A DNA stretch of 64,000 nt from Intestinibacillus sp. Marseille-P6563 (GCF_900604335.1 NZ_UWOD01000001.1:1304521-1368520); one strand, 5' to 3'; shown: positions 48,684-60,064, counted from the first letter of the stretch. Notes: a model not told the origin generated them from the letters alone. Numbers and translations: made by a program.

Positions 48684-48986
48684 ATGCCTTATGTACTCGA
48701 ATGCGTCGTCGGCACGCTGGCGGCAGTGGGACTGATTTGCATTTTAAAAGCCGTGTATGATATAATAATGGCGACTTATACGCGCGCAGAAGGGAGCGCT
48801 ACGCTGGTGCTCAAGGGCGATGGCAGCCTGCCCGAGAGCGAACGGCTGCTGCTGGCGGCGCGCGAGGCGCGGCGGCTGTATCTGCCCGGACTGGAGATTC
48901 TTTTTCTCGAGCAAGCCCGCGACGGCGAAGGGCCGAATCTGGCCGAACGCACGGCCGCACGCTGCCAGGCGACCTACATCAAATAA
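48684..48986 (+). CDS. Small membrane protein, 100 aa
   Basis: Not recognised. One membrane segment (about residues 5-28, VLECVVGTLAAVGLICILKAVY) is followed by a cytoplasmic region with alternating charged helices (ERLLLAAREARRLYLPGLEI). AAGGAGGG lies 8 bases before ATG 48684. It precedes recD2 by 17 bases and is probably cotranscribed with it. Confidence 0.75.
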   Translation: MPYVLECVVGTLAAVGLICILKAVYDIIMATYTRAEGSATLVLKGDGSLPESERLLLAAREARRLYLPGLEILFLEQARDGEGPNLAERTAARCQATYIK

Positions 48987-49003
48987 AAAGGACGAGGACG
49001 GCT

Positions 49004-51237
<2,234 letters not shown>

Positions 51238-51241
<4 letters not shown>

Positions 51242-51888
51242 GTTTGCTTTCCCTGCTCTACCCCAAACGGTGCAAACGCTGCGGCGCCAGCTTGCGCGAA
51301 CATCAGCACATTCTGTGCGACCAATGCCTGGAGGATGGCGAATATTACTTTTATCAGAGTTTTTCGGTGCTCGGTGTGGACGAAGCCGACGCGCCGCTGG
51401 TCTATAAAGATTTCGTGCGCGAAGCCATGCACGCGTACAAGTTCCAGTACCGACGCGCCTATGCCGATTGGTTTGCCCGCATGGTAAGCGACTGCTTGGA
51501 CGGGTATCTGGACGGTTGGAAACCCGACTGCATCACGTTTGTGCCGGTTTCCTTTTTCCGGTGGATGCGGCGCGGCTACAATCAGTCGGCTCTGGTGGCG
51601 CGGCTGGTTGCCCAATCGTTTGGTCTGCCCTGTGTGCGGACGCTACGCAAATGTAAGCGCACCCGGGTGCAGTCCTCGCTGCCGCATGAGAAGCGGATGG
51701 AAAATGTCCGCGGGGCATTTGCCGTACGGGATGCGGCGACCGTCGCTGGCCGGCGGGTCCTGCTGATCGACGATGTCGTCACCACGGGTGCCACGGCAGC
51801 TGCCTGTGCCGAGGCTCTGCGTGATGCGGGCGCAGAGGCAATCTTTTTGGTTAGTATGACAAAAACTCCGCCTGTTCGCAGAAAATGA
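51238..51888 (+). CDS. comF: ComF-family amidophosphoribosyltransferase-like protein
   Basis: A 216-aa ComF homologue linked to DNA uptake/competence. The N-terminal zinc ribbon is KRCKRCGASLREH...CDQC; the C-terminal phosphoribosyltransferase fold has the PRPP loop VLLIDDVVTTGATAAAC. Its start overlaps the recD2 stop, so the two are coupled. No late competence genes are adjacent. Confidence 0.93.
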
Positions 51889-51932
51889 TTTTCAAATATG
51901 CAAATTGTAAGCGAATTTTTATCTTTTCACCA

Positions 51933-51960
51933 TTGCAATAGTTCGTAAATACGGTATAAT
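51933..51960 (+). promoter_or_regulatory. mreB promoter
   Basis: TTGCAA (51933-51938), 16-base spacer, TATAAT (51955-51960). Confidence 0.7.
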
Positions 51961-52024
51961 AGATTCGTATAACAAGGAAAGGTTTCTGGAAGGCAGGCGC
52001 GGCCATCACGGTGTGCCTTGCCGC

Positions 52025-53077
52025 ATGAAAAGGATGATGAGTACGTTTCGATTTTTTACAAGTGATGTCGGCATTGACCTGGGCACTGCCTCGGTGCTCG
52101 TCTATGTCAAGGGCAAGGGCATCGTTTTAAATGAGCCCTCGGTCGTCGCGGTGGATAAGACCACCGGTAAGATCCTTTCGGTCGGCGAGGACGCGCAAAA
52201 AATGCTCGGCCGCACACCGGGCAATATCGTCGCCATCCGGCCGCTGCGCGAAGGCGTCATTTCCGACTACGAAATGACCGAGCGCATGATTAAAGAATTC
52301 ATCCGCAAAGTGCTGGGCTTCCGCCTGTTCAAGCCCAATGTGGTCATGTGTGTACCTTCGGTCATCACCGAAGTAGAAGAACGCGCCGTGATCGATGCCG
52401 GCTCTCAGGCAGGCGCCAAGCGCGTCTTTCTGGTCGAAGAACCGGTGGCTGCTGCCATCGGCGCAGGCATCGACATTGCCAAGCCCAACGGCAACATGAT
52501 CGTAGACATTGGCGGCGGCACGACCGATATTGCGGTGATCTCGCTGGGCGGCATCGTGGAATCCACTTCCATCAAGGTCGCAGGCGATAAATTTGACGAG
52601 GCAATCATCAAATACATCCGCCGCAAGCACAATGTGCTCATCGGTGAGCGCACGGCGGAGGATATCAAAAAAGAGATCGGCTGTGTGTTCCCCCGTCCGG
52701 AGGAAACCTCGATGGAGATCAAGGGCCGCTGTCTGATGACCGGCCTGCCGCGCACCTTTACGGTCGAATCGAACGAGATTCTGGGCGCGTTCGAGGAAGT
52801 ATCCTCGACCATCGTGGAAGCCATCCACGCGGTTTTGGAGCGCACGCCCCCCGAACTGACCGGCGATATTTCGACCAACGGCATTGTGATGACCGGTGGC
52901 GGCGCCATGGTCTGGGGCTTTGATAAGCTGATCGCGTCCAAGACCGGCATCCCCACCCGCGTGGCCGACGAGGCGATCTCGTGCGTTGCGCTGGGTACCG
53001 GCTCGTGCCTCGAGCACCTGGCCACCATGCAGGACGGCACCATGAATCTGTCCCGCCGGCGGCAAATGATGACTTAA
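52025..53077 (+). CDS. mreB: Rod-shape determining protein MreB/Mbl
   Basis: Bacterial actin, 350 aa from ATG 52025. The ATPase phosphate loops are DVGIDLGTASVLVYVKGKG and IVDIGGGTTDIAVISLGG; adenosine-binding residues lie in MTGGGAMVWGFDKLI. Several starts are possible (GTG 52013, ATG 52025, 52034, 52037); none has an ideal ribosome site, so the first residues are uncertain. mreC and mreD are absent: the next gene is a SHOCT protein, so this may be an Mbl-like second copy rather than the mreBCD gene. Confidence 0.93.
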   Translation: MKRMMSTFRFFTSDVGIDLGTASVLVYVKGKGIVLNEPSVVAVDKTTGKILSVGEDAQKMLGRTPGNIVAIRPLREGVISDYEMTERMIKEFIRKVLGFRLFKPNVVMCVPSVITEVEERAVIDAGSQAGAKRVFLVEEPVAAAIGAGIDIAKPNGNMIVDIGGGTTDIAVISLGGIVESTSIKVAGDKFDEAIIKYIRRKHNVLIGERTAEDIKKEIGCVFPRPEETSMEIKGRCLMTGLPRTFTVESNEILGAFEEVSSTIVEAIHAVLERTPPELTGDISTNGIVMTGGGAMVWGFDKLIASKTGIPTRVADEAISCVALGTGSCLEHLATMQDGTMNLSRRRQMMT

Positions 53078-53084
53078 AAAAAGT

Positions 53085-53107
53085 CAGGGCTTCGGCCCTG
53101 GTTTTTT
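53085..53107 (+). terminator. mreB terminator
   Basis: CAGGGC-TTCG-GCCCTG followed by GTTTTTT. Confidence 0.85.
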
Positions 53108-53187
53108 CTATATTTTTTCAAGCAAGCGCTCAAAAACTTACCGAAAATATGGTAGAATAAAGAAAATTTGAAAAGGGGTGATCCAAG

Positions 53188-54264
53188 ATGATCTTTGGGT
53201 TTGGACGCGAGCCGGAGCGGGAGGAGCCAACCGCCTATGAAATCGCGGTGGCACACTATAAAAGCCTGCAAGAAAGCATGCCTTCGGATACGCTGCGGCT
53301 GCAAATCGACCAACCGACAGCCGAATTTCCGCGGCAAACCTATCTTCTGGCCAAACAGGAGGACGCCTGGCTGCTGCTGCCCGATCTGGATTACCATGCG
53401 CCCGATGACGCGCTGGGGCAGGCGTCTATCCAGTCGTACGCCGCGGACCGGGTGCAGTTTGGCAAAGAGGAGCCCCAGCGCGAGCCCATCCGGCAGGAAG
53501 GGCTGCTTGCCGTGTATGCCATCCAGCCGGTGGCACTCACGATGACCGTGGACGGCGGGACGCCTGTACGCTTCACGGTCGCCAACCGGCCGCATACGGC
53601 AGCCTTTTTGCAAAAATATCTGCCTGCTTGCCGGCTGCGCAGCGTATATGACATCTTGGAAGAACCCGCGGATGCGTGCGAGCTGTTTTGCGAGCAGGGC
53701 GGCGGATTGCTGCCTAACAAATGTCCGCTTTCGGTGTGGCGGGCAGACGACAATCTGCATTTTTTGCAGCAGATCCGCAATGCCTATTACACCAGCGTGA
53801 CCGAGGTCCGCTATGGCGTGCTGCCGGTTTCGGCCATCGAATGCTTTGAGCCCAAGGGCGACATCGACTATGAAACCAAGGTGTCCGGCGGCGGGGTCAC
53901 GGTGGACCGCAGCGCGGCCTATTGGGCCGGATGGCAGCATCCGTTTTCGCTCAATCCCCATGGCCGGGCCATCGAAGCGGCCGTCAGCTCGGAACCCATC
54001 CGCACCGAACGTGTGGAACACGATAACCGCTATATCGAACTGCTCGTGCGGCTGGAAGGCCGCCGCGGTCTCATGAAATTCTCCTATGCCTCGCTGCAAG
54101 CGCTGCAAACCCTGATTCCGGAAAAGTCCTTTGAAAACATGCCCGGACTGCGCGAACCCACCATTGCAGAGCAAATTGAAATCCTGGCCAATGTGTGCGA
54201 TCGCGGTTACCTGACCCGGGAAGAATTCGACGCCGCCAAGGCCAGACTGCTGGCACGGCTCTAG
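53188..54264 (+). CDS. Hypothetical protein with C-terminal SHOCT domain
   Basis: A 358-aa soluble protein. The main part is not recognised. The last ~35 residues (TIAEQIEILANVCDRGYLTREEFDAAKARLLARL) are a SHOCT motif, a short helical module often found at the ends of membrane-associated or DNA-binding proteins. AAGGGGTG lies upstream of ATG 53188. It overlaps the end of the convergent symporter gene by 4 bases. Confidence 0.8.
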   Translation: MIFGFGREPEREEPTAYEIAVAHYKSLQESMPSDTLRLQIDQPTAEFPRQTYLLAKQEDAWLLLPDLDYHAPDDALGQASIQSYAADRVQFGKEEPQREPIRQEGLLAVYAIQPVALTMTVDGGTPVRFTVANRPHTAAFLQKYLPACRLRSVYDILEEPADACELFCEQGGGLLPNKCPLSVWRADDNLHFLQQIRNAYYTSVTEVRYGVLPVSAIECFEPKGDIDYETKVSGGGVTVDRSAAYWAGWQHPFSLNPHGRAIEAAVSSEPIRTERVEHDNRYIELLVRLEGRRGLMKFSYASLQALQTLIPEKSFENMPGLREPTIAEQIEILANVCDRGYLTREEFDAAKARLLARL

Positions 54265-55565
54265 GGCTTTTTTAAAAATGCCTTCGTTTCCCGCCGCACG
54301 ACCGGCGCCAGCACCCACAGGCCATACAGGTTGGGGAACGCCATCAGGGCTGCCGAAATGTCGCACAGATAGAGCAAATCGGTCAAGGGAAAGTGGGCAG
54401 CCGCAGCCACTGAAAGGGCAACGCCCAGCGGATACAGCGCCCGTAGCGCCCGCCGCACCCGCAGAAAGCGCAGACAGGCCAGTCCGTAGAAACTCCACCC
54501 CAGCACGGTCGACACAGCCAAAAATAACACGGTCACAGCAATGAACCCTTCCGCCAGCGGGCCGAACAGCTCAGAAAAGGCCGCGGCCGTCATGGAAAGC
54601 CCCATGCGGCCGCTTTCGTTTGCACCCGTGACCAGAATGACCAGCGCGGTCATCAGACACACCACAAAGGTGTCCAAAAACACTTCCACCGCACCCAGCA
54701 TCCCTTCTTCACAGGGTTTGGCGCCTGTGGTGCAGCCGTGTGCAATAGGTGCCGAACCCATCCCGGCTTCGTTGGAAAAGACGCCCTTGGCAAAGCCGTC
54801 GGATACGGCATGGGCGGTCAGCAGACCGAGTACCCCACCGCCTGCGGCCAGCGGTTCGAGCGCCCCGGACAAAATAGCCGCAAACGCGGCCGGCAGCCGG
54901 TCGCGGTGCATCCATAAAATCGCCGCGCCCGCCGTCAGATAGGCGACCGTCATCACGGGTACCAAGACCGAGGATGCCCGCGCGATGCGTTCCCCGCCCC
55001 CATACAGGACCGGCAACAGCAGGATGCCGGTCAAAATCCCGATCAGCACTGGCGGCGCAGGACAGACAGCCTCCACCGCCTCAGCGATCGCGCCGCCCTG
55101 GGCGGCCGCACCGCTCCCCAGCGCGGAAAAGATACAACATACGGCAAACACTTTGGCCAGCCGTGGCAGACCGGCGCCGCGTGTCAGATAGACCATCGGC
55201 CCGCCGAGCGGCGCGCCGTCCGATATTTGAAAGCGCACCGCAAGCAGCAGTTCGGCGTATTTGGTCGCCATGCCGAAAAAGGCGGCCAGCAGCATGTAAA
55301 ACACCGCCCCCGGCCCGCCGAGGGTGATCGCAATCGCGACGCCTGCCAGATTGCCCACCCCCAGCGTACCGCCCAGCGAGGTGCAAAGCGCCTGTAAGGG
55401 CGAGAGTCCGCCGCTTTTGCTCTGCGTCCGTCCGCGCAGCAGGCGCGGCAAACACCAAACCTGTACCAAGCGGGTCTGGATGGTCAAATAGACGCCTGTG
55501 CCCAGGATGAGCAGCACAGTAAACGGGCCCCAAAGGGCATAGCGGATGTGGGTGAGCAATTCCAT
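54261..55565 (-). CDS. AGCS-family sodium:alanine/glycine symporter
   Basis: Membrane amino-acid:Na+ symporter, 434 aa, about 10-11 segments. Family motifs are LQALCTSLGGTLGVGNLAGVAIAI, GPGAVFYMLLAAFFGMATKYAE, GGPMVYL and the later FSNEAGMGSAPIAHG. It begins at ATG 55565 with CAGGAGG upstream. The gene is single and convergent with the SHOCT gene. Confidence 0.93.
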   Translation of the reverse strand: MELLTHIRYALWGPFTVLLILGTGVYLTIQTRLVQVWCLPRLLRGRTQSKSGGLSPLQALCTSLGGTLGVGNLAGVAIAITLGGPGAVFYMLLAAFFGMATKYAELLLAVRFQISDGAPLGGPMVYLTRGAGLPRLAKVFAVCCIFSALGSGAAAQGGAIAEAVEAVCPAPPVLIGILTGILLLPVLYGGGERIARASSVLVPVMTVAYLTAGAAILWMHRDRLPAAFAAILSGALEPLAAGGGVLGLLTAHAVSDGFAKGVFSNEAGMGSAPIAHGCTTGAKPCEEGMLGAVEVFLDTFVVCLMTALVILVTGANESGRMGLSMTAAAFSELFGPLAEGFIAVTVLFLAVSTVLGWSFYGLACLRFLRVRRALRALYPLGVALSVAAAAHFPLTDLLYLCDISAALMAFPNLYGLWVLAPVVRRETKAFLKKP

Positions 55566-55623
55566 GGCAATCCTCCTGTCTATTGTTGTGTATGTCCCAA
55601 AGCCGGAAGATATGCGGGGCGGC

Positions 55624-55652
55624 TTGTTTTCGCGGACGGGGTATGCTATACT
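55624..55652 (+). promoter_or_regulatory. tadA promoter
   Basis: TTGTTT (55624-55629), 17-base spacer, TATACT (55647-55652). Confidence 0.7.
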
Positions 55653-55681
55653 GAACCAATCAACAGGAGGAGGCTCGGCCG

Positions 55682-56215
55682 ATGACCGAACAGGAAAAAT
55701 ATATGAAAGCCGCGCTGCGGCTGGCGCACAAGGCTGCCGCAGAAGGAGAAGTGCCGGTCGGGGCGGTGGTCGTGTGCGACGGAAAGATCGTCGGCCGGGG
55801 CCGCAACCGGCGGGAAACCAAAAAGGACGCCCTATGCCACGCCGAGCTCGAAGCCATCCACAAGGCTTGCAAGAAATTGGGGGGCTGGCGGCTGCACCGG
55901 TGTGATTTGTATGTGACGCTCGAACCCTGCCCGATGTGCACGGGGGCGATCATCAACAGCCGCATCAAAACCCTATACTTTGGCGCCCCCGACCCCAAAG
56001 CCGGCTCTTGTGGCACGCTGACCAATCTGTTTGACCTGGATTACAACCACAAGCCGGAGGTCATCCCCGGCCTTTTGGAAGCCGAATGCGCCGAAGTGCT
56101 GCGGGAATTTTTCCGTGCGCTGCGTGCCCGCAAAAAAATTGAAAAATTGCAGCAAAAGGCTTCGCATTCAGGGCAATCCCAAATTCTGTGTAAAGGTCAT
56201 TTGTGGTGCAAATAG
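55682..56215 (+). CDS. tadA: tRNA-specific adenosine deaminase, 3' end replaced by IS256 sequence
   Basis: Converts A34 to inosine in tRNA-Arg. Zinc site: His and catalytic Glu in CHAELEAI, cysteines in EPCPMCTGAI; also FGAPDPKAGSCGTL. The reading frame runs into the IS256-family element at about 56181, so the last residues (QILCKGHLWCK) come from the IS inverted repeat. The deaminase domain itself is complete (to about residue 155), so activity may persist. Joining the far side of the IS would give a tail RRSLSLSDSI and a stop just before a strong terminator, which fits that being the original 3' end. GGAGGAGG precedes ATG 55682. Confidence 0.9.
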   Translation: MTEQEKYMKAALRLAHKAAAEGEVPVGAVVVCDGKIVGRGRNRRETKKDALCHAELEAIHKACKKLGGWRLHRCDLYVTLEPCPMCTGAIINSRIKTLYFGAPDPKAGSCGTLTNLFDLDYNHKPEVIPGLLEAECAEVLREFFRALRARKKIEKLQQKASHSGQSQILCKGHLWCK

Positions 56216-57641
56216 AGCGAAATTTATCATGGGCGGCAGACGGGTAAAACGGCTGCCGCCTTGTTAACAACATAACGCCAGCGAGAGGGGATGTCAAGAC
56301 GAAGGCATTCATATCCCCTCAGCCATCGATCTGAACGGGCATTACTCAGGCATGCGCTCAGCGAAGTAGACAGCCATCTGGGCGTGGATCACACTCCAGT
56401 CCTGCCGCCGGCCGGTCCACTTTTTCGTGATATCCATCATGGCCAGATACAGCATTTTCAGCAGGCTGTCATCGGTGGGAAAGACGGATTTGGCTTTGGT
56501 CACCTTACGCAGCTGGCGGTTGAAGCCCTCAATAGCATTGGTGGTGTAAATCAGCCGCCGCACCTCCTGAGGGTACTTGAAATAGGTGCTCAGGTTTGCC
56601 CAGTTGTCCCGCCAGGACTGGGAGATTTTCGGATATTTCCGGTCCCAGTGCTCCCCGAAGGTATCCAGGGCATCCAGTGCTGCCTGCTCATCTACGGCGG
56701 CATAAACTGCCTTCAGATCAGCCATAAGCGCCTTTAAGTCCTTGTAGGACACATATTTACTGGAATTGCGCAGCTGATGGATGATGCAGTTCTGAATTTC
56801 GGTTTGAGGAAAGGTGGCATGGATGGCCGCATCAAATCCGGCAAGGTTATCCGTGCAGGCGATGAAAATATCCTCCACACCACGGTTCCGCAGGCCGTTA
56901 AGCACGGTCGCCCAGAACTTGGCGCTCTCATTTTCGCCTACCCACATGCCAAGTACATCTTTCCGGCCATCCAGATCAATGCCTATGGCAATATACACCG
57001 CTTTCTTTACGATCTGCCCCTCGCTGCGGACATGGTAGTGGATGGCATCCAAAAATACCACGGCGTAGATGGACTCCAAAGGCCGCTGCTGCCACTCTTT
57101 GGCCACAGGCAGGATCTTGTCCGTGATCCGGCTGACCGTGCTGTCCGAGACCGAAATACCGTAGATATCCTGAATATGGGTCTCAATATCTCCGGTGGTC
57201 ATCCCCTTGGCATACATCGACAGGATCTTTTCCTCGATATCCTGGCTGATGCTGGTCTGGTTCTTTTTCAGCACCTGCGGCTCAAACTCGCCTTTCCGGT
57301 CCCGAGGAACCGACACATCCACCTCGCCAAAGCTGGTACGCAGCCTTTTGCTGCTGTGGCCATTACGGCTGTTGTCTGTGTTCTTGTTCTTGTAGTCGTA
57401 TTTGCTGTAGCCCAGCTCGTCATCCAGTTCCGCCTCCAGGCCGTTCTCCATGAATTCGGCTATGGTCTCTTTGAACAGGTTTTGAATGTCATCCATGCTG
57501 CCGATATTCGCCATCTGCAGCAGTTCGCGGATTTTCTCCCGCCGGGCCTTTTCTTCCGGCGTGCGATTCTTTCTGGCCATATGTATAACCTCCTGTGTGA
57601 TGCTTCTATTCTACACCACTCAGGAGGTTTACACATAATTT
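56181..57641 (-). mobile_element. IS256-family insertion sequence (~1461 bp)
   Basis: Imperfect inverted repeats: AAATTCTGTGTAAA from 56181 on one strand and AAATTATGTGTAAA from 57641 on the other, with matching GTGGTG and AATAG blocks further in. They flank one transposase gene. No 8-bp target duplication is visible (GCAATCCC left, GAAGAAGC right), suggesting a later rearrangement or misplaced ends. Confidence 0.82.
56342..57580 (-). CDS. IS256-family transposase
   Basis: Mutator-type DDE transposase of 412 aa. N-terminal DNA-binding part (FMENGLEAELDDELGYSKYD), then the catalytic domain with VVFLDAIHYHVR, ACTDNLAGFDAAI and the C-terminal YTTNAIEGFNRQLRKVTK. Length and motifs are intact. 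AGGAGG lies 8 bases before ATG 57580. Confidence 0.95.
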   Translation of the reverse strand: MARKNRTPEEKARREKIRELLQMANIGSMDDIQNLFKETIAEFMENGLEAELDDELGYSKYDYKNKNTDNSRNGHSSKRLRTSFGEVDVSVPRDRKGEFEPQVLKKNQTSISQDIEEKILSMYAKGMTTGDIETHIQDIYGISVSDSTVSRITDKILPVAKEWQQRPLESIYAVVFLDAIHYHVRSEGQIVKKAVYIAIGIDLDGRKDVLGMWVGENESAKFWATVLNGLRNRGVEDIFIACTDNLAGFDAAIHATFPQTEIQNCIIHQLRNSSKYVSYKDLKALMADLKAVYAAVDEQAALDALDTFGEHWDRKYPKISQSWRDNWANLSTYFKYPQEVRRLIYTTNAIEGFNRQLRKVTKAKSVFPTDDSLLKMLYLAMMDITKKWTGRRQDWSVIHAQMAVYFAERMPE

Positions 57642-57674
57642 GAAGAAGCCTCTCGCTTTCTGACTCCATATAAA

Positions 57675-57708
57675 AAAATCCCTGGAACCATACGGTTCCA
57701 GGGATTTT
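57675..57708. terminator. Terminator at the IS256 right flank
   Basis: A 15-base perfect stem (57675-57689 with 57694-57708) with a 4-base loop and A/T tracts. It is probably the original tadA terminator, displaced by the IS. The remaining ~290 bases to 57995 hold no gene that could be supported. Confidence 0.85.
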
Positions 57709-57995
57709 GTATTGCCGGAATAAAATTAGCGCTTGGTAAACTTCAAGAGCTCTGTACTGGCCCTTCCAAACATCCGGTGATTTCTTCGCTTTCCGCCTGG
57801 TTTTTGGCTTAATACTGCGGTTTTTCTGCACACCAGATTCTAATTTTATCCTCGTGCATCACGCACCAAAAGCAGGTTTTGCTCCTTATGTGTGCCTTGC
57901 GTATCGCTGCCCAGGGCAACGCAGGACAACAGTAGGGAAAGAAACTTGGTTGCTGTTCTTGGAGTCACCTCAAACTTTCAAAGAACATACCTATA

Positions 57996-58046
57996 ACACG
58001 CAAGCATGAGTGGTGCTAAAATGTTGCACCACTCATGCTTGCGTGT
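57996..58046. repeat. 21-bp perfect palindromic hairpin downstream of the HEPN gene
   Basis: Arms 57996-58016 and 58026-58046 are exact complements (ACACGCAAGCATGAGTGG... and its inverse) around a 9-base loop TAAAATGTT. No T-run follows on either strand, so it is not a standard terminator. It sits 26 bases after the stop codon of the HEPN gene. Confidence 0.9.
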
Positions 58047-58071
58047 CTACGGTTAAGCCCAACTTATTCCT

Positions 58072-58776
58072 CTATGTATCTGTTTCCTCTGCAATTACCT
58101 GTATAGCGTTGACGATGGATTCTATCTTTGATATATAATCTTCAACAAATTCTTTAGTAATGTCTGTTTGTTCAGCAGAGGCATGACTTCTGTCATTTTG
58201 ATGTGCTATTTCATTTCTTCGCTGAAATAGCATCGCTATAGCTTCTTTTCCGGTCTTTATTGCTTCTTGCTCATTTCCGCTAGGAAAAGCTACTTCCATC
58301 ACTTTATTAAACGGTATACCGATAAGGTTTAACTGATCTCTCATGCTTTCACACGATAAAAACACATCTCTGCTAAATCGCTCATTCAAATATTCAAAAA
58401 GCCAGTCATTTGATTCCAAAGCAGCTATAGCATTCTCTACTCTTTCCATAGGAATCTGAAACGATTTGTACTTTTCTGATTTTGGCCAGGCTCCCGAGAA
58501 CATTCTAACCAAACAATACTTACTAACTTCATGAATGTAAAAGTCTAGCAATCCCTCAGCCAAAACGACTTGTGATCGCCAAACCATTTTACAAGCAATT
58601 TCATTTCCGTCAGCATTTAATTCATCTGCGACATCAAACTGTGCCTTAACCTCATCCATACTTTCTATAAAATGTTGCTTAATCTCAGACAACGAAAACT
58701 GGATAGGTACCACAACAGGGTGTGCATCGCGCGTGTCTTCCGCACGTGGAGTTAGTGAAATATCTCTAGATACCAT
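58072..58776 (-). CDS. HEPN-domain protein (probable RNase effector)
   Basis: A 234-aa mostly helical protein. The HEPN catalytic pattern R-x4-H is present as R187-N-E-I-A-H192 in FQRRNEIAHQNDRSH, like RiboL-PSP/MAE_28990-type HEPN toxins that cut RNA. An upstream helix carries a polar pair (KMVWRSQVVLAEGLLDFYIHEV). GTGGAGG lies upstream of ATG 58776. It follows the ATPase gene by 14 bases in one transcript, so the ATPase probably controls it. Base composition is clearly lower in GC than the core genome. Confidence 0.8.
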   Translation of the reverse strand: MVSRDISLTPRAEDTRDAHPVVVPIQFSLSEIKQHFIESMDEVKAQFDVADELNADGNEIACKMVWRSQVVLAEGLLDFYIHEVSKYCLVRMFSGAWPKSEKYKSFQIPMERVENAIAALESNDWLFEYLNERFSRDVFLSCESMRDQLNLIGIPFNKVMEVAFPSGNEQEAIKTGKEAIAMLFQRRNEIAHQNDRSHASAEQTDITKEFVEDYISKIESIVNAIQVIAEETDT

Positions 58777-58790
58777 ATCACCACCTCCAC

Positions 58791-60041
58791 TTACATATCA
58801 GAAGAAATTATACTGGCAAAATTCAGATTTAGCATCGGAATCGCTCCATATTTTCCTGCAATGTAACCTTTTCCAAAGTTCTCATCTTTTCGGACATTTT
58901 TAATCTCTGTAAGTGAAAATAAATCTGTAGAACGGTCTTCTGTTTTTATTTCTGTAAACCAAATTTGATCTCGTCTGAACAAATCCAAGTTCAACAACCC
59001 GGTTTCATGAGTCGTAAAAATCAACTGTGCAGGTTTACTTCCACGTGTATTCACAAACTGTTTTACCAGTCCAAAAAGAAGTGATTCGTGCAAGTTGGAT
59101 TCAAGCTCATCGCAAACCAATACTTTTCCATTGACCATAATATCAATAAATGGACACAGTATTCCAAAAAGTTTTTTTATTCCTGTGGATTCCTCTGAAA
59201 TCAAATCCGTTTCAAATCCTTCATACAGAACCTTAGCAGAAATTGCATCTATTTTTTCCTGTAAAAGAATTTTTTTGAATTCGTCTGATAAAAAGGGAGG
59301 AAGATTCGCAACATCTAGATCCTCTTTCTTAATATCAACATGAATATCTTTAATTCCAGTGCCAAGTGCGTCCAAAAGCTTCAGAACAATTGCCTTTATT
59401 TGTTCGTTAACATTAATTTGGTGCAGTGAATAATTCATCCAATTGTCTTGGTTAACCGAACTGTAAATTACCAACTCGTCATTGAAAAAGCGATATGCAA
59501 CAGTTACTTCTTCAACCGAACTAAAATTTGCAGCGCAGGACAACATTAAGCGATTTGGCTTGAGGACATCTTTGCAAGTATTAAATTTGTTGAGGAAACT
59601 ACGACCTGCCGTGTATTTTTCACCAACACGTTCAAAAATTTTGGTTTGACGACCATTGGGGAAATAATAAAGGTATTCTTCTGTGACAAGCATATTTTTT
59701 AGTGAAAATCCAAAAGCGTACCTAATATTGTCTACAATAAACTGAATTTTATAGGTGCTTTCTTGGTCATGTCCAGACAATTTGTGTGGGACTTGCCGGA
59801 TTCCTTGCCCAGGCTGATGATGAATACTATTGATAACAAGACCTCTTACAAATGCGATGGCATCGATAAAGTTGCTTTTGCCAGAACCATTTGCACCATA
59901 GATAACAGCCGACTTCAGAACCTCAACATCTGCTACTTTTTCTATGTTTTCTGCATGAGTTTTGTCTGAGCCTGCTATTGCAGAAAATAGAACTTCAGCT
60001 CTAATTGATTTGTGGTTAGAACATCTGAACTCCAATAACAT
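58791..60041 (-). CDS. AAA15/OLD-like ABC-type ATPase of a defence pair
   Basis: A 416-aa SMC/ABC-type ATPase of the AAA_15/AAA_21 group. Walker A is GANGSGKS (residues 49-56), Walker B VLVCDELESNLHESL and the switch His FTTHETG. Between them is an insert of about 250 residues with no TOPRIM domain, so it is not a complete OLD nuclease. ATG 60041 has GGAGG 7 bases upstream. It has its own promoter and is followed by the HEPN gene. ATPases of this type work as sensors in PARIS, Septu and Abi systems; the trigger here is unknown. Confidence 0.82.
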   Translation of the reverse strand: MLLEFRCSNHKSIRAEVLFSAIAGSDKTHAENIEKVADVEVLKSAVIYGANGSGKSNFIDAIAFVRGLVINSIHHQPGQGIRQVPHKLSGHDQESTYKIQFIVDNIRYAFGFSLKNMLVTEEYLYYFPNGRQTKIFERVGEKYTAGRSFLNKFNTCKDVLKPNRLMLSCAANFSSVEEVTVAYRFFNDELVIYSSVNQDNWMNYSLHQINVNEQIKAIVLKLLDALGTGIKDIHVDIKKEDLDVANLPPFLSDEFKKILLQEKIDAISAKVLYEGFETDLISEESTGIKKLFGILCPFIDIMVNGKVLVCDELESNLHESLLFGLVKQFVNTRGSKPAQLIFTTHETGLLNLDLFRRDQIWFTEIKTEDRSTDLFSLTEIKNVRKDENFGKGYIAGKYGAIPMLNLNFASIISSDM

Positions 60042-60064
60042 CACACATCCTCCTCCCTGAAAAA

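Noticed and set aside
57460-57831. Minus-strand frame of 123 codons starting MQKNRSIKPKTRRK
   Set aside because: It reads straight through a perfect 15-bp terminator hairpin and into the IS256 end; GTG start without a ribosome site. At most a gene fragment.
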